A stretch of 64,000 bases of DNA from Flavobacteriales bacterium (GCA_947447525.1 CANFJL010000001.1:434001-498000); one strand, 5' to 3'; positions 52,756 to 62,684 are shown, numbered from the stretch's first letter. The notes: generated from the sequence alone by a model not told the origin. A program made the numbers and translations.

Positions 52756-55455
52756 TTATCTTATCAGATTGATTTGTCCCGTAACCACGGTCTTGCTATC
52801 CGTATCCTTTGCAGCATATTGGATCTTCCAATTGTAAATTCCGGCAGGCACATCTAAGGCATCAGGTCCATAAGTTCCATCCCATTCTCCTTTGGCATCA
52901 TGACTTTCCCAAATCATTTCTCCCCATCTATCGAAGATGTATAGATTAAATTTGAAAGGATCAAATCCAGTGGTGAAGATTGGGAACCAAGTTTGATTGT
53001 GTTCATCTTGGTCAGGTGTAAAGGTATTAGGGACATAGAAAATAGGATCATCCATAAGTACTAAGGTCAACTCAAATAGGTTAGGGCAACCTAGCGGTGA
53101 ATAAGCAGTCAATGAAACCAATTGATTTTCCATTATCCCAATATATGGATGTGAAGGCGAAAATTCTGTACTGCTTGTTCCATCTCCAAAGTTCCATAAA
53201 TAGGTAGTTCCTCCCACTGTAGTATTCGTGAATTCAACGGTTTCGTTGGTGGAAGAAAGTACATTTGGATTGGAAGTGAAAGAAGCTGCAGGGTAATTTT
53301 CCATACAGATGTATCCATTGTAGGTTGTTGATTCAATACATCCTTGTAAGTTATATTCTAAGGTGATGTCATGACAACCTGCAGAAGTGAACATATAAGT
53401 TAAATTACTTCCTGAACCAATTGGTGTCCCGTTCCAAAACCAAGTATAAGTTGCGTTGGGCACCGGAACAGTGCTTAAAGTTGCAGTCAATGGATTACAT
53501 CCTGTTAAGGAGTCAGATAAAAAAGAAGGAGGAACAGAAGCAATTACCGTAATATCCATCGTGCTTGTATCTGCACATTGCCCTGGATTAGGTGTGAAGG
53601 TATGTGTTGTTACGCCTACAGCCACACTATCTATAAGTGGTGCTGACCATGTGCCAGTAATTCCAGGAACGTTGTTTGAAATTAATGGAAATACCGGAGG
53701 TACATCACCTTCGCAAACTTGCGCTATTTGTGCAAATTGAGGTATGATAAGTGGATTAATAACAATCGTCATAGATGCTTGAGCAGCACACTGAAAAGGA
53801 TCTGGTGTAAAAGTGAAGTTACTAAAGGTACCAGGCACATTGGTTGGTACATTTGGTGTATTCCAGTTACCTGTTATTGCGGGTACATTGGTAGATGCAT
53901 TTGGTAAAACGATTCCAGGTGTGTATTGACATATAGGTCCAACTTGTACAAATGTTGGGTTGGTATAATTAAGTACAACAATATCCATAGTAGTTTGAAC
54001 CGCACATTGCCCAACGGTAGGAGTAAATAAATAGGAAGCTGTTCCCGCTGTTGTAGTTGAAATCACTGCAGGAGTCCATGTTCCAGTATATTGTGTGGGT
54101 ACGTTGGTTGATGGGGTAGGTAATACTGGCGCAACACTATTAATACACATTGGATTTATTTGAGTGAATGTAGGAGTCTCATTAAATAAGATGGTCACAT
54201 TAAATAAAGCTGTATCTGCACAAATACCCGGTGTAGGAGTAAAGATATATCCTTGCGTTCCTACAACAGCACTTGAAATAACGGCCGGTGACCATGTTCC
54301 TGTAATCGTAGGCGTATTGGTTGATGAAGCAGCTAATGCAGGAACAGTACCATTTTGACAAATGGGTGGGATAGCATTAAAAGTTGGGTTGATAGGTGTA
54401 TTGACAATTACTGTAGTGGTTGTAGTAGAGGTACATTGAGGTGTAGCAAAGGTCAAGGTATAAACTCCGCCCATAGCAGCAGTTGCTGAAGGTATTGTTG
54501 GATTTTGCGAAGTAGAACTAAAATTATTTGGGCCTGCCCATGAATAAGTAGCACCGGTTGTTGCGTTCAGTTGAATATTATCTCCAACACAATAAGGGCC
54601 TGTATTGGTTGCAAGAATTGCATTGCCTCCACCCGTGTAAGTTATGGTAACAACTCCCGCTCCTGTGTTTACGTTTGCAACAGAAGTTCCTGCGGGAGGC
54701 ATTAAGCTTGATCCGCCACCTCCGGCTCCACCACCGTTGGCTCCTGTACAACAATTATCACCACCGCCGCCGCCGCCGCCATAAAAGCCACCGCCGCCGC
54801 CGCCGCCTGAAGCGCCATTTGCAGCATTGTTTCCTCCATTACCACCAAGTCCTAAAGAACCAGCAACTCCTGGTTGACCAGCTCCCCAAGGTGGTCCTGC
54901 TGTCCCTCCCATGGTTTGTAAGCCACCGCCTCCGCCGGTGCCTGTAAATATTGACCCTGCACCATTTACACCGAAAGAACCTCCTCCAGCACCTCCAGCT
55001 GCAGTGTATGTTGCAGTACCTCCATTTCTACCGCCACCGCCTGCTGCAACAGCAAATCTATTGGCTAAAGCATAAGGTGCTACTCGAATATCTGATGCGC
55101 CACCACCACCACCACCGGTGTTGTATGGAACAATTCCTGGCCAGCTATTTCCGCCTCCATTCCATCCACCTGCTGGTGTGCCGCCTAATCCACCGACATT
55201 TATTTGTAATACTTGACCAGGTGTTACTGTCATAAGACCTGTAACTTGGCCGCCATTTCCTCCATTGGCACCACCACCTTTTCCTCCTTTGAGATTGATA
55301 GTTATTTGTGTTACACAATTGGGAACAGTCCATGTTTGAACTGCACCAGTGTAATTAAAGGTAACGGTTGTGGGTTGTGCAATTGAATTGGAAAGTAATC
55401 CAACAAAAAGGAATACTAATAGATTGCTGAGTAAATATGGGTGTTTAATTTTCAT
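52756..55455 (-). CDS. T9SS type B (CHU_C) surface protein with glycine-rich head and 72-residue repeats
   Basis: 899-residue secreted protein starting at ATG 55455 (MKIKHPYLLSN, signal peptide to about residue 27, SIAQ). Residues about 56-276 are strongly glycine-rich, like the glycine-rich domain found in ALK-type and bacterial surface proteins. An Ig-like segment follows, then four tandem repeats of about 72 residues (356-643), a PKD-like domain (NFGDGTSSTEFSPSHPY) and the gliding C-terminal sorting domain (YVPNTFTPDQDEHNQTW, DRWGEMIWES, GEWDGT, AGIYNWKIQY). Its end is near-identical in plan to that of the neighbouring gene at 55648, so they are paralogues. Surface adhesion is inferred. 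Confidence 0.88.
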   Translation of the reverse strand: MKIKHPYLLSNLLVFLFVGLLSNSIAQPTTVTFNYTGAVQTWTVPNCVTQITINLKGGKGGGANGGNGGQVTGLMTVTPGQVLQINVGGLGGTPAGGWNGGGNSWPGIVPYNTGGGGGGASDIRVAPYALANRFAVAAGGGGRNGGTATYTAAGGAGGGSFGVNGAGSIFTGTGGGGGLQTMGGTAGPPWGAGQPGVAGSLGLGGNGGNNAANGASGGGGGGGFYGGGGGGGDNCCTGANGGGAGGGGSSLMPPAGTSVANVNTGAGVVTITYTGGGNAILATNTGPYCVGDNIQLNATTGATYSWAGPNNFSSTSQNPTIPSATAAMGGVYTLTFATPQCTSTTTTTVIVNTPINPTFNAIPPICQNGTVPALAASSTNTPTITGTWSPAVISSAVVGTQGYIFTPTPGICADTALFNVTILFNETPTFTQINPMCINSVAPVLPTPSTNVPTQYTGTWTPAVISTTTAGTASYLFTPTVGQCAVQTTMDIVVLNYTNPTFVQVGPICQYTPGIVLPNASTNVPAITGNWNTPNVPTNVPGTFSNFTFTPDPFQCAAQASMTIVINPLIIPQFAQIAQVCEGDVPPVFPLISNNVPGITGTWSAPLIDSVAVGVTTHTFTPNPGQCADTSTMDITVIASVPPSFLSDSLTGCNPLTATLSTVPVPNATYTWFWNGTPIGSGSNLTYMFTSAGCHDITLEYNLQGCIESTTYNGYICMENYPAASFTSNPNVLSSTNETVEFTNTTVGGTTYLWNFGDGTSSTEFSPSHPYIGIMENQLVSLTAYSPLGCPNLFELTLVLMDDPIFYVPNTFTPDQDEHNQTWFPIFTTGFDPFKFNLYIFDRWGEMIWESHDAKGEWDGTYGPDALDVPAGIYNWKIQYAAKDTDSKTVVTGQINLIR
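53527..54390 (-). repeat. Four tandem repeats of about 216 bp in the type B protein
   Basis: Units of 71-72 residues share N-P-T-F, an I-C, a T-G-x-W-x-x-P turn, F-T-P-x-P/V and x-C-A. One related unit (GYWNTPNINTN context) occurs in the upstream paralogue at 55648-58158. Confidence 0.75.
54764..54807 (-). repeat. Paired glycine-coding CCG microsatellites
   Basis: Two identical 17-nt tracts of five CCG units plus CC (54764-54780 and 54791-54807) encode runs of Gly in the glycine-rich domain. In AT-rich DNA they are strikingly GC-rich and prone to slippage in steps of one codon. Confidence 0.8.
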
Positions 55456-55647
55456 TAATTTAATTTTAATTCCTGCAAAATAACATAAAAAGAATAAATT
55501 GAGCACTTAATGTGTTTAAACTTATCCTTGTTTTTACTGTTAATAATTTTCTTGTTCTTAATTTTCAAACGATCTCTTTATTTTTTCGTTGCCTATTAAA
55601 ACAATTTTTTTTCTAATAAAATAAATGGTGTTCGATAAGTTATGAAA

Positions 55648-58158
55648 TCACTTTATTAAATTAACACTTCCAGAGATCACTTTTCGGTCATCGTCTTGTT
55701 TTAGTTTAAAGTTAATTTCCCATGTATAAACACCTTCTTGCACGTGGGTTGATTTTCCATAGGTTCCATCCCAGCCTATAGTTACATTATTAGTTTCCCA
55801 AACAATTTCTCCCCACCGATTAAATACTTTTAGATTGAAATTATAGGGGTCAAAACCACTGGTAAAAATAGGTTTCCAAGATTGATTGTGCTCGTCTTGA
55901 TCTGGTGTGAAGGTGTTTGGGATATAGTAAATCAATCCCTCTTCATATGAAATTAGCTGCGTTATAGAATCACTGCACCCAATATTGGAATAAGCGTATA
56001 ATGTTATGCTTGCTCCTGATACAGTATTGTTAAATAAATGACTAGGATTTGACTCGTTGGAAGTACTACCATCTCCAAAATCCCAATAATAGTTGGCTGC
56101 GCCAGCAGTTCCATTTTGAAAATTAACCAATTCACTTGGATTTTGAAACACTCCAGGAACCATTCCGAAGGAAGCTATTGGGTCTGCTTCAACACATATG
56201 TAACTCGGTATAAAAGAGGTGGATGAGCAGCCATTTAAATTAAATTGAAGTTCAATATTGTAACATCCAGATTGCGTAAATAAATAATTAACGCTTGGTG
56301 CATTTCCAATATTTATTCCATTGGCTAGCCAAACATAGCTCGCTCCAACTACTGTGTCGGTTGTGAATTGAACTTGTAATGGACTGCATCCTATTAAAGT
56401 ATCTGCCTGAAAGTTAACAGATGGATTATCATTAATATCAATTAAAATATGGCTGGTGTCAGCACATTGATTCGGATCTGGTGTGAAAAAATAAGTCGTA
56501 GGACCAAGTAAATTGGTATTGATATTCGGTGTATTCCAATATCCTGTTATCGGCGTTATGTTGGTACTTTGTAATGGTAATACTGGTGGCGGTAATTGTC
56601 CCAAGCAGAAAGGACCCATTCCAGGAAATACAGGTTCAATTAATGGGTTAATGGTAGCAACAAATTGTGCTGTGTCGGTACAGCCATTCAATGAACCAAT
56701 GATCGTATAGTTAATATTCTGATCGCTGGTAGAGGTATTGTTTACAATTTGATTAATGGACCCTCCGCTTCCACCGGAATATCCAGATAAATTTTGATTG
56801 GTATTGGTTGTCCAAGTATAAGTGACACCTACATTCGGATTGGAACTAAAAGGAACAATAACATTAGATCCACTGCACAATGTATCCGAAGGAATAATAT
56901 TTAAAATAGGAAAGCCATTGACTTGAATATTAACATAATCAATTGCTGTACAGCCTTGCGGGTCCGTCCCATTTAATATGGCAACATAATTTCCAGGGGT
57001 AGCATATGTTACGGAATGAGGTCCAGCACCTGTAGCATAAACCGGACTTCCTCCATTTAAAAAATTCCATTGAAGTCCACCACTACAATTTACAGAACTT
57101 AAAGCGTCGTAAGTAATATTTTGACCAGCACATATTACCATGGGATTGGCTGTTATTTGAGGGTTTGGTCCAGCAAAGGTTCCTGCATTTGGAGTATTGT
57201 TGTTGAAGTTGATTGTATAGCCTGTATTCGCACTAAAATTATTTACGAGTAAGGCATAACTAACACCAGCAGTCATGTTTATGGATTGAACATAGGCATT
57301 GTATCCTACTTGGCACCCTGGAAATTCATTAAGATCTATTTCAATAGTATTAATTCCTGTCGAACCCGTTGCATTTAAACAAGAGGAGGAGCAGCATCTA
57401 ATGGGAATTCTGGGTGCACATGGATCGTTTCCAGTAAGTTGGTAGAGAATAAAATCAATATCGTCAAGAGAATTAATTGGAGTGATATCAAATGTCAAAG
57501 CGCCACTTGTGCCGCAAGTCCAATAAAACCATGCTGAATTGCCTTCATCTACTCCTGGTACATCCAAACAAGTTCCAGGTTCTGGTTCATCATTATCCAA
57601 ACCTCCTCCACTGAGGGTAGCGACACTTACAGGGTTTTGGCTGCATAAAAACGCTGCACCTCCACAATCAGCGCCAGGATTGGCAGATGGAGTGTAATTA
57701 TTTAGACATATTTCAAAGGTGCCTTCTGCGCTTGGTGTGCTTCCAATTCTAATTAGATAAACAACACCTGGAGTCAAGGCTCCTTCGTATAGTTGGGTAG
57801 TCCCAACACCTGCAGTTCCGTTATTACATCCGATTTCGTTGAGTGTTCCGCCACAGGTACCTGTATACAATGCAATTCTAGGTTGACCCATTGTTCCACC
57901 GGCACCAAGTCCATTCAAGGAAATTAATACATCAGTTCCAATGGCTGTAAATTGAAACCAAACATCTTCTGTTGCATTGGTAGGCCAACAAGTTGGAGTT
58001 GAATAAGCCGATGGATTGGAGCCTACATTGGTATAGAAACCATTACCAGAACAGAAATTGATAACATTTGAAATAGGGGTTGGGCTTGTACAATCATCTG
58101 CTTGTGTGAAAGCAAAGGAGCTAAAAAACAATAATAGAAGATGTAAAATTATTTTCAT
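55648..58158 (-). CDS. T9SS type B (CHU_C) surface protein
   Basis: 836-residue secreted protein: signal peptide (MKIILHLLLLFFSSFAFTQA), an N-terminal beta-domain with several Cys (about 20-155) and a second related domain (about 160-320), a PKD-type domain (LQWNFLNGGSPVYATGAG), a single copy of the 72-residue repeat (about 520-590), another PKD (WDFGDGSTSNESNPSHLF) and the CHU_C sorting domain (YIPNTFTPDQDEHNQSW, NRWGEIVWE, GWDGTYG, VQEGVYTWE). The final 90 residues closely match those of the next gene downstream (52756-55455). A 192-bp spacer separates them. Confidence 0.88.
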   Translation of the reverse strand: MKIILHLLLLFFSSFAFTQADDCTSPTPISNVINFCSGNGFYTNVGSNPSAYSTPTCWPTNATEDVWFQFTAIGTDVLISLNGLGAGGTMGQPRIALYTGTCGGTLNEIGCNNGTAGVGTTQLYEGALTPGVVYLIRIGSTPSAEGTFEICLNNYTPSANPGADCGGAAFLCSQNPVSVATLSGGGLDNDEPEPGTCLDVPGVDEGNSAWFYWTCGTSGALTFDITPINSLDDIDFILYQLTGNDPCAPRIPIRCCSSSCLNATGSTGINTIEIDLNEFPGCQVGYNAYVQSINMTAGVSYALLVNNFSANTGYTINFNNNTPNAGTFAGPNPQITANPMVICAGQNITYDALSSVNCSGGLQWNFLNGGSPVYATGAGPHSVTYATPGNYVAILNGTDPQGCTAIDYVNIQVNGFPILNIIPSDTLCSGSNVIVPFSSNPNVGVTYTWTTNTNQNLSGYSGGSGGSINQIVNNTSTSDQNINYTIIGSLNGCTDTAQFVATINPLIEPVFPGMGPFCLGQLPPPVLPLQSTNITPITGYWNTPNINTNLLGPTTYFFTPDPNQCADTSHILIDINDNPSVNFQADTLIGCSPLQVQFTTDTVVGASYVWLANGINIGNAPSVNYLFTQSGCYNIELQFNLNGCSSTSFIPSYICVEADPIASFGMVPGVFQNPSELVNFQNGTAGAANYYWDFGDGSTSNESNPSHLFNNTVSGASITLYAYSNIGCSDSITQLISYEEGLIYYIPNTFTPDQDEHNQSWKPIFTSGFDPYNFNLKVFNRWGEIVWETNNVTIGWDGTYGKSTHVQEGVYTWEINFKLKQDDDRKVISGSVNLIK

Positions 58159-58232
58159 ACACGCAAAATCTTGGGCAATTTCCCAACTTTGAATACGAAA
58201 TATACATCTTTTGGTTGTTTATTCCAAAAAAA

Positions 58233-60530
58233 TTAATCTTTAGGTAAGGCATCCACTTTTTTCTGACGTTGCATTGGATTGTCTTTAGTTCCTTGCAGCT
58301 TAAATAATTGATAACGAGTAGGTTCAAACTCTTGTGGCCAAGAGTTGTTATTGAAATCGACATCCGCTGTTTCTAAAAATGGATCTAAACGCATCTTAAG
58401 TACGGTTTTATCAAAAATAAAGACTTTACTAACATTAACCTCTTGTTGTCTCCATATCTCTGCTGGAATCCGAATTACTTTTTTTGTATTATCCGTAAAG
58501 GTAAATTCCATGATGATGGGCATCACATTTCCACCAATATTTTCAAAAGCAACTTCATAGAATTGTTTGTTGGCATTTAATAAGGCTAAATCACTTGTAC
58601 TCATTTTGGCAATGAAGTCATTGTATTCTTTTTTATCAAGTGCATCAGGAAGATACAGATTTCTTTTAGCATAAAAATCATCTATGGTACTATCTTTCTC
58701 ATTTACCGTCTCTTCGATACTTTTTAAATTTCTTTCATCGCCAATAAATACTGTTTTTTCAGCAGCTTTAGTTTTTAAAAATGCCTTTTCGATGGTAGGG
58801 TTTTGGGTGTTCAGCTCAAACCATTTCACCTCTTTTATGGCAATATCTACAGGCTCCGTGCCATAAAACCACCCCCTCCAGAACCAATCTAAGTCTACTG
58901 CTGAAGCATCTTCCATACTTCTAAAAAAGTCTGCTGGGGAAGGATGTTTAAATTTCCATCTTTCACAATAGGTTTTAAAGGCATAGTCAAACAATTCTCT
59001 CCCCATAATGGTCTCCCTCAATATGTTCAATGCAGTAGCAGGTTTGCCATAGGCATTATTTCCAAATTGAAAAATAGATTCTGAATTGGTCATAATGGGT
59101 GAAATGAATTTTTGATCACCTCTCATGTAATCTGCAATAAGGTAGGCTGGTCCTCTTCGACTTGGATATCCTCTTTCCCATTCTTGTTCGGTTAAATACT
59201 GAACGAAAGTATTCAATCCTTCATCCATCCATGTCCATTGACGCTCATCAGAGTTGATAATCATTGGAAAGAAATTATGTCCTACCTCATGAATAATTAC
59301 GCCCCACATTCCGTATTTGGTATCTTCTGAATAGGTTCCATCTTCTTCAGGACGACCACCGTTGAAACAGATCATTGGGTATTCCATGCCTATCCATTTG
59401 GAATGAACGGAAATAGCCACAGGATAGGGGTAATCCACTGTGTATTTTGAATAGGTTTTAATGGAATGTGCTACCAATTTAGTAGAATATTTTTCCCATA
59501 AAGGATTTCCTTCTTTTGGATAAAAGGACATACAAAGGACATTCTTTCCACCAACATTAAGGTTTTGGGCATCCCAAATAAATTTCCTTGAACTTGCAAA
59601 GGCAAAATCACGGACATTAGTTGCTTTAAATTGCCATGTTTTAGTTTTGTTTGATTTGTCAAGTTCTGCTTTCTCCGCCTCCGCTTGGGTAACAATAATT
59701 ATGGGTTCGTCTGATTTTCTGGCGCGCGCCAGTCGTTCTCTTTGTTGACTGCTTAATATTTTATCTCCATTCTGAAGTTCACCTGTTGCTCCAATAATAT
59801 GATCGGCAGGAACTGTAATCGAAACATCATAATTTCCAAAAGGCAAGGTAAATTCTCCTCTTCCTAGGAACTGTTTGTTTTGCCATCCCGTAACATCATT
59901 ATAGACACACATTCTAGGGAAAAATTGAGCAACGGTATACAGGTAATTTTTGTCTTTTTCAAAATACTCGTATCCTGATCGACCCCCAACGGCCATTCTA
60001 TCGTTAATATTGTACCACCATTTTACTTGAAAACTAATGCTGGAATGTGCTGCAAGTGGATGTTCTAAATCTATACGAAGCATCGTTTTATTAACAGAAT
60101 ATTTCATTTTAATTCCAGAGGTATTCGTAATCGATTCAATCTTAAATCCACCATCATAGTAAAAGAACTTTTTTTGAATATCTCCAATAGACTTGAAATC
60201 CTCCATTTTTTCTACTTCAATAAGCTTGTTGTCCGCATCTTGAGCATAAATATTTTGATCTAATTGCAACCAAAGGTAGGAAAGTGCATCAGGAGAATTA
60301 TTGGTGTAAGTGATGGTTTCAAATCCACTTAGTTTTTGCGTAGCATCATCTATAACAAGTTGCATTTTATAATCTGCTTGTTGCTGGTAATAAGCATGTC
60401 CTGGTGCTCCAGCGGCATTCCTATACTCGTTAGGGGTAGGTAATTCACTTTCTAATTGAGCGAATTTTTTTTGTCCTTGGCATATAAAAATGAAGGAAGT
60501 AACAATTAAGGAAAGGATTATTTTATTCAT
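58233..60530 (-). CDS. M1-family metallopeptidase (aminopeptidase N-like)
   Basis: 765-residue exported zinc peptidase. Signal peptide MNKIILSLIVTSFIFICQG precedes an N-terminal beta domain and the catalytic site IIHEVGHNFFPMII...WTWMDEGLNTF: HExxH (VIIHEVGH) with the third ligand Glu 18 residues later (MDEG), the gluzincin pattern. A GAMEN-like exopeptidase motif is not obvious; the corresponding region reads WIGMEYPMI. The C-terminal part contains helical sequence and a QGTKDNPMQRQKK end with no sorting domain. It starts 2 nt after the DUF6702 gene. Confidence 0.92.
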   Translation of the reverse strand: MNKIILSLIVTSFIFICQGQKKFAQLESELPTPNEYRNAAGAPGHAYYQQQADYKMQLVIDDATQKLSGFETITYTNNSPDALSYLWLQLDQNIYAQDADNKLIEVEKMEDFKSIGDIQKKFFYYDGGFKIESITNTSGIKMKYSVNKTMLRIDLEHPLAAHSSISFQVKWWYNINDRMAVGGRSGYEYFEKDKNYLYTVAQFFPRMCVYNDVTGWQNKQFLGRGEFTLPFGNYDVSITVPADHIIGATGELQNGDKILSSQQRERLARARKSDEPIIIVTQAEAEKAELDKSNKTKTWQFKATNVRDFAFASSRKFIWDAQNLNVGGKNVLCMSFYPKEGNPLWEKYSTKLVAHSIKTYSKYTVDYPYPVAISVHSKWIGMEYPMICFNGGRPEEDGTYSEDTKYGMWGVIIHEVGHNFFPMIINSDERQWTWMDEGLNTFVQYLTEQEWERGYPSRRGPAYLIADYMRGDQKFISPIMTNSESIFQFGNNAYGKPATALNILRETIMGRELFDYAFKTYCERWKFKHPSPADFFRSMEDASAVDLDWFWRGWFYGTEPVDIAIKEVKWFELNTQNPTIEKAFLKTKAAEKTVFIGDERNLKSIEETVNEKDSTIDDFYAKRNLYLPDALDKKEYNDFIAKMSTSDLALLNANKQFYEVAFENIGGNVMPIIMEFTFTDNTKKVIRIPAEIWRQQEVNVSKVFIFDKTVLKMRLDPFLETADVDFNNNSWPQEFEPTRYQLFKLQGTKDNPMQRQKKVDALPKD

Positions 60531-60532
60531 AA

Positions 60533-61033
60533 TTAGTAGATATTAATTTGATGTTCCCTATGGAATAATAGGAACTCATAACTCTTGGTTTGGTGGTTGA
60601 CAATGAAATTTATTTTATTTTGCTGCTCCGTAAAGATATCCATAAATAGATCGTATTTCACAGTGAGTGCAATCTTAGGATCTATCTTGTCAGATTTGAA
60701 ATAAAAATAGGTAAATCCATCTTTACTGGTAGTTCTTCCCTCTAAGGTCAGTGCAATCGGAACAGATATTTGATTTATAGTTAAACCTTCTTGAATGAAT
60801 TTCATAATCTTTCTTGTGCAACTGTCTATTTCAAATGCCTTTTCAATTGATTTAGATTCACCAGTTTTTTTTTGATAATAATAATCTAAATCATGTGTGG
60901 AGACTTTAATGCTCATTAACAAACAGCTATGGTCAGCATCATATTCGATTTCAGCAAACGAAAAATAATAATCATGCCCAAATACATTTAGGGACAAGAA
61001 TAAAACAAATAGGGAGAGTAGTAATTTTTTCAT
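60533..61033 (-). CDS. DUF6702-family exported protein
   Basis: 166-residue protein with signal peptide MKKLLLSLFVLFLSLNVFG and a mature start HDYYFSFAEIEYDADHSCLLMSIKVSTHDL, matching DUF6702 (HPYHLSVTEI-like opening and E-x-x-I-K-V-F/S strands). The mature part of about 145 residues is beta-rich. Its function is unknown. It lies directly upstream (2 nt) of the M1 peptidase, an arrangement I recall as frequent in Bacteroidota, so it may assist or be processed with that enzyme. Confidence 0.85.
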   Translation of the reverse strand: MKKLLLSLFVLFLSLNVFGHDYYFSFAEIEYDADHSCLLMSIKVSTHDLDYYYQKKTGESKSIEKAFEIDSCTRKIMKFIQEGLTINQISVPIALTLEGRTTSKDGFTYFYFKSDKIDPKIALTVKYDLFMDIFTEQQNKINFIVNHQTKSYEFLLFHREHQINIY

Positions 61034-61079
61034 TCGTCGCCACTAATTTACAAAGAATTCATTTTATGTTCACTTTTAT

Positions 61080-61087
61080 TAATTTTG
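61080..61087 (+). promoter_or_regulatory. -7 element for the aldose epimerase gene
   Basis: TAATTTTG fits TAnnTTTG and ends 4 nt before the ATG at 61092, so the transcript should be leaderless or nearly so. Confidence 0.5.
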
Positions 61088-61091
61088 TGTT

Positions 61092-61919
61092 ATGATTATT
61101 TCTCTAAAGAATTCCTTTTGGCAATTAGATATAGATGCGAAGGGTGCAAGAGTAATTTCATTAGAATGTATCCATCAGAATAAGACAACTAAATTAATCA
61201 GTTCCCATTCGCATTTAGATTCTTGGAATGAATCGGTTTGGATGTTTCCTTGGTCCAATAGTTTAATAAATGGAACCTATATTTTTGATGGAATTCCATA
61301 TGAAAACAAGCAACAAGATCCTCTTCATGGTTTACTAAAGGAACTTAATTTTTCAGTTGTAAAAATATCAGATCAAGAGTGCAGCTTGCAATATCTGTTT
61401 CAAAATGGAGCACACAGCTTATTTCCATTCTCTGCTAGAATAACGATTACTTTTACGCTGAAGGATAAAAGTTTTGTCTGCACTGTTGAAGTTCAAAATA
61501 ACGATTTAATTTCTCTTCCTTACTCCTTAGGTTGGCATCCTTATTTTGAATTAGAAGCATTAGGGGATTCTCCCATTTTGTGTTTACAGGAAGTGCAAAA
61601 AAGTACTTGGAGTCTAACGAATGATGTTCCAACTTTTAATCAGAGTAAAGAAAATATAGATTTATCCGCACAAGAAGAAATCAATGCTTTATTCGCATTA
61701 AATCAAGGTTCACTCTATTTAAATGGAACTCAAGGGAAGTTAAACATAAGTACAAAAGGATTTAATTATCTTCAGGTTTTTAAATCAATGGAGCGCAATG
61801 CACTGGCAATTGAACCTATGACTTCTTGTAATAGTGCCTTAAATAATGGTATAGGACTTAAAGTATTAGCTCCAAATACATCTGAACTGTTTGAATTAGA
61901 ATTGACTTTTGAATCATAA
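61092..61919 (+). CDS. Aldose 1-epimerase family protein
   Basis: 275-residue protein of the galactose-mutarotase-like fold. Family features: VWMFPWSNSLINGTY near the N-terminus, DPLHGLLKELNF (HG motif), SLGWHPYFEL with the catalytic His, and NALAIEPMTSCNSALNNG with the catalytic Glu region. It probably interconverts anomers of an aldose or a sugar phosphate in the cytoplasm; the sugar is not known. It is divergent from the DUF6702 gene across 58 bp. Confidence 0.88.
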   Translation: MIISLKNSFWQLDIDAKGARVISLECIHQNKTTKLISSHSHLDSWNESVWMFPWSNSLINGTYIFDGIPYENKQQDPLHGLLKELNFSVVKISDQECSLQYLFQNGAHSLFPFSARITITFTLKDKSFVCTVEVQNNDLISLPYSLGWHPYFELEALGDSPILCLQEVQKSTWSLTNDVPTFNQSKENIDLSAQEEINALFALNQGSLYLNGTQGKLNISTKGFNYLQVFKSMERNALAIEPMTSCNSALNNGIGLKVLAPNTSELFELELTFES

Positions 61920-61967
61920 GGTGCACTTCTTTATTTTTATCTTAATTTTATCTCAAAAATTGCAAAT

Positions 61968-62684
61968 ATGAAAAGCTTAATGTTTTTAAGAGGGAAATTT
62001 AAAGGATTGTTTTTTGTTCTCCGCGCTCATGTATTTTTTCCTTCTCATTATCTTTTGTTTTTCTCTCAATTAAGTAAATTATCTCGTTGGATTTCTAAAC
62101 ATAAAAAGGAGGGGTACTCAGATTTTTATTCTTTAAAATTTGAATATGATAAACGAGAATTTCTTTTTAATTATGTGATCGAAAAAGAACAATTAATGGA
62201 CCCAGTTGATTATCTTGAATTTGGTGTGTCCAAAGGTGATTCATTTCGCTGGTGGACCAAGAAGTTAAGTCATCCAGATACTCGATTTCATGGTTTTGAC
62301 ACTTTTACAGGATTACCAGAAGACTGGGGGCCATTTAAGAAAGGTGATATGAGTTCTGGTGATTCACTTCCAGAAATTAAGGATGATAGATTTAAATTTC
62401 ATGTGGGATTATTTCAACAAACTTTATTGCCTTTTTTAGCGGATTATGATCCGTCGAGAAAAAAAATAATTCATATGGATGCCGATCTATACACCGCAAC
62501 GCTTTATGTACTTACCCTGATGACGCCTTATCTGCGCAAAGGTGATGTGATCTTTTTTGATGAGTTTAATGTTCCCAATCATGAATTTAAAGCATTTGAT
62601 GAATGGACAAAATCCTTCTACATTAAATATGAAGTACTTGGAGGAGTAAATAATTATTATCAAGTTGCTATAAAGATTTGCTGA
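61968..62684 (+). CDS. Class I SAM-dependent methyltransferase, TylF/macrocin O-methyltransferase type
   Basis: 238-residue protein with the TylF/MycF methyltransferase pattern: DYLEFGVSKGDSFRWW (SAM-binding loop), FHGFDTFTGLPEDWG, and IHMDADLYTATLYVL with the metal-binding Asp. A basic hydrophobic N-terminal segment of about 40 residues precedes the domain. The family methylates sugars or small phenolic or amide acceptors, often in glycan or natural-product loci; no such locus is here, so the substrate is unknown. Its TGA overlaps the next start (TGATG), giving translational coupling with a small lipoprotein. Confidence 0.88.
   Translation: MKSLMFLRGKFKGLFFVLRAHVFFPSHYLLFFSQLSKLSRWISKHKKEGYSDFYSLKFEYDKREFLFNYVIEKEQLMDPVDYLEFGVSKGDSFRWWTKKLSHPDTRFHGFDTFTGLPEDWGPFKKGDMSSGDSLPEIKDDRFKFHVGLFQQTLLPFLADYDPSRKKIIHMDADLYTATLYVLTLMTPYLRKGDVIFFDEFNVPNHEFKAFDEWTKSFYIKYEVLGGVNNYYQVAIKIC

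Noticed and set aside
54675..55235. Plus-strand frames with His/Arg/Leu-rich products opposite the glycine-rich region
   Set aside because: They are the complement of glycine codons in the type B gene; composition is an artefact of low complexity.
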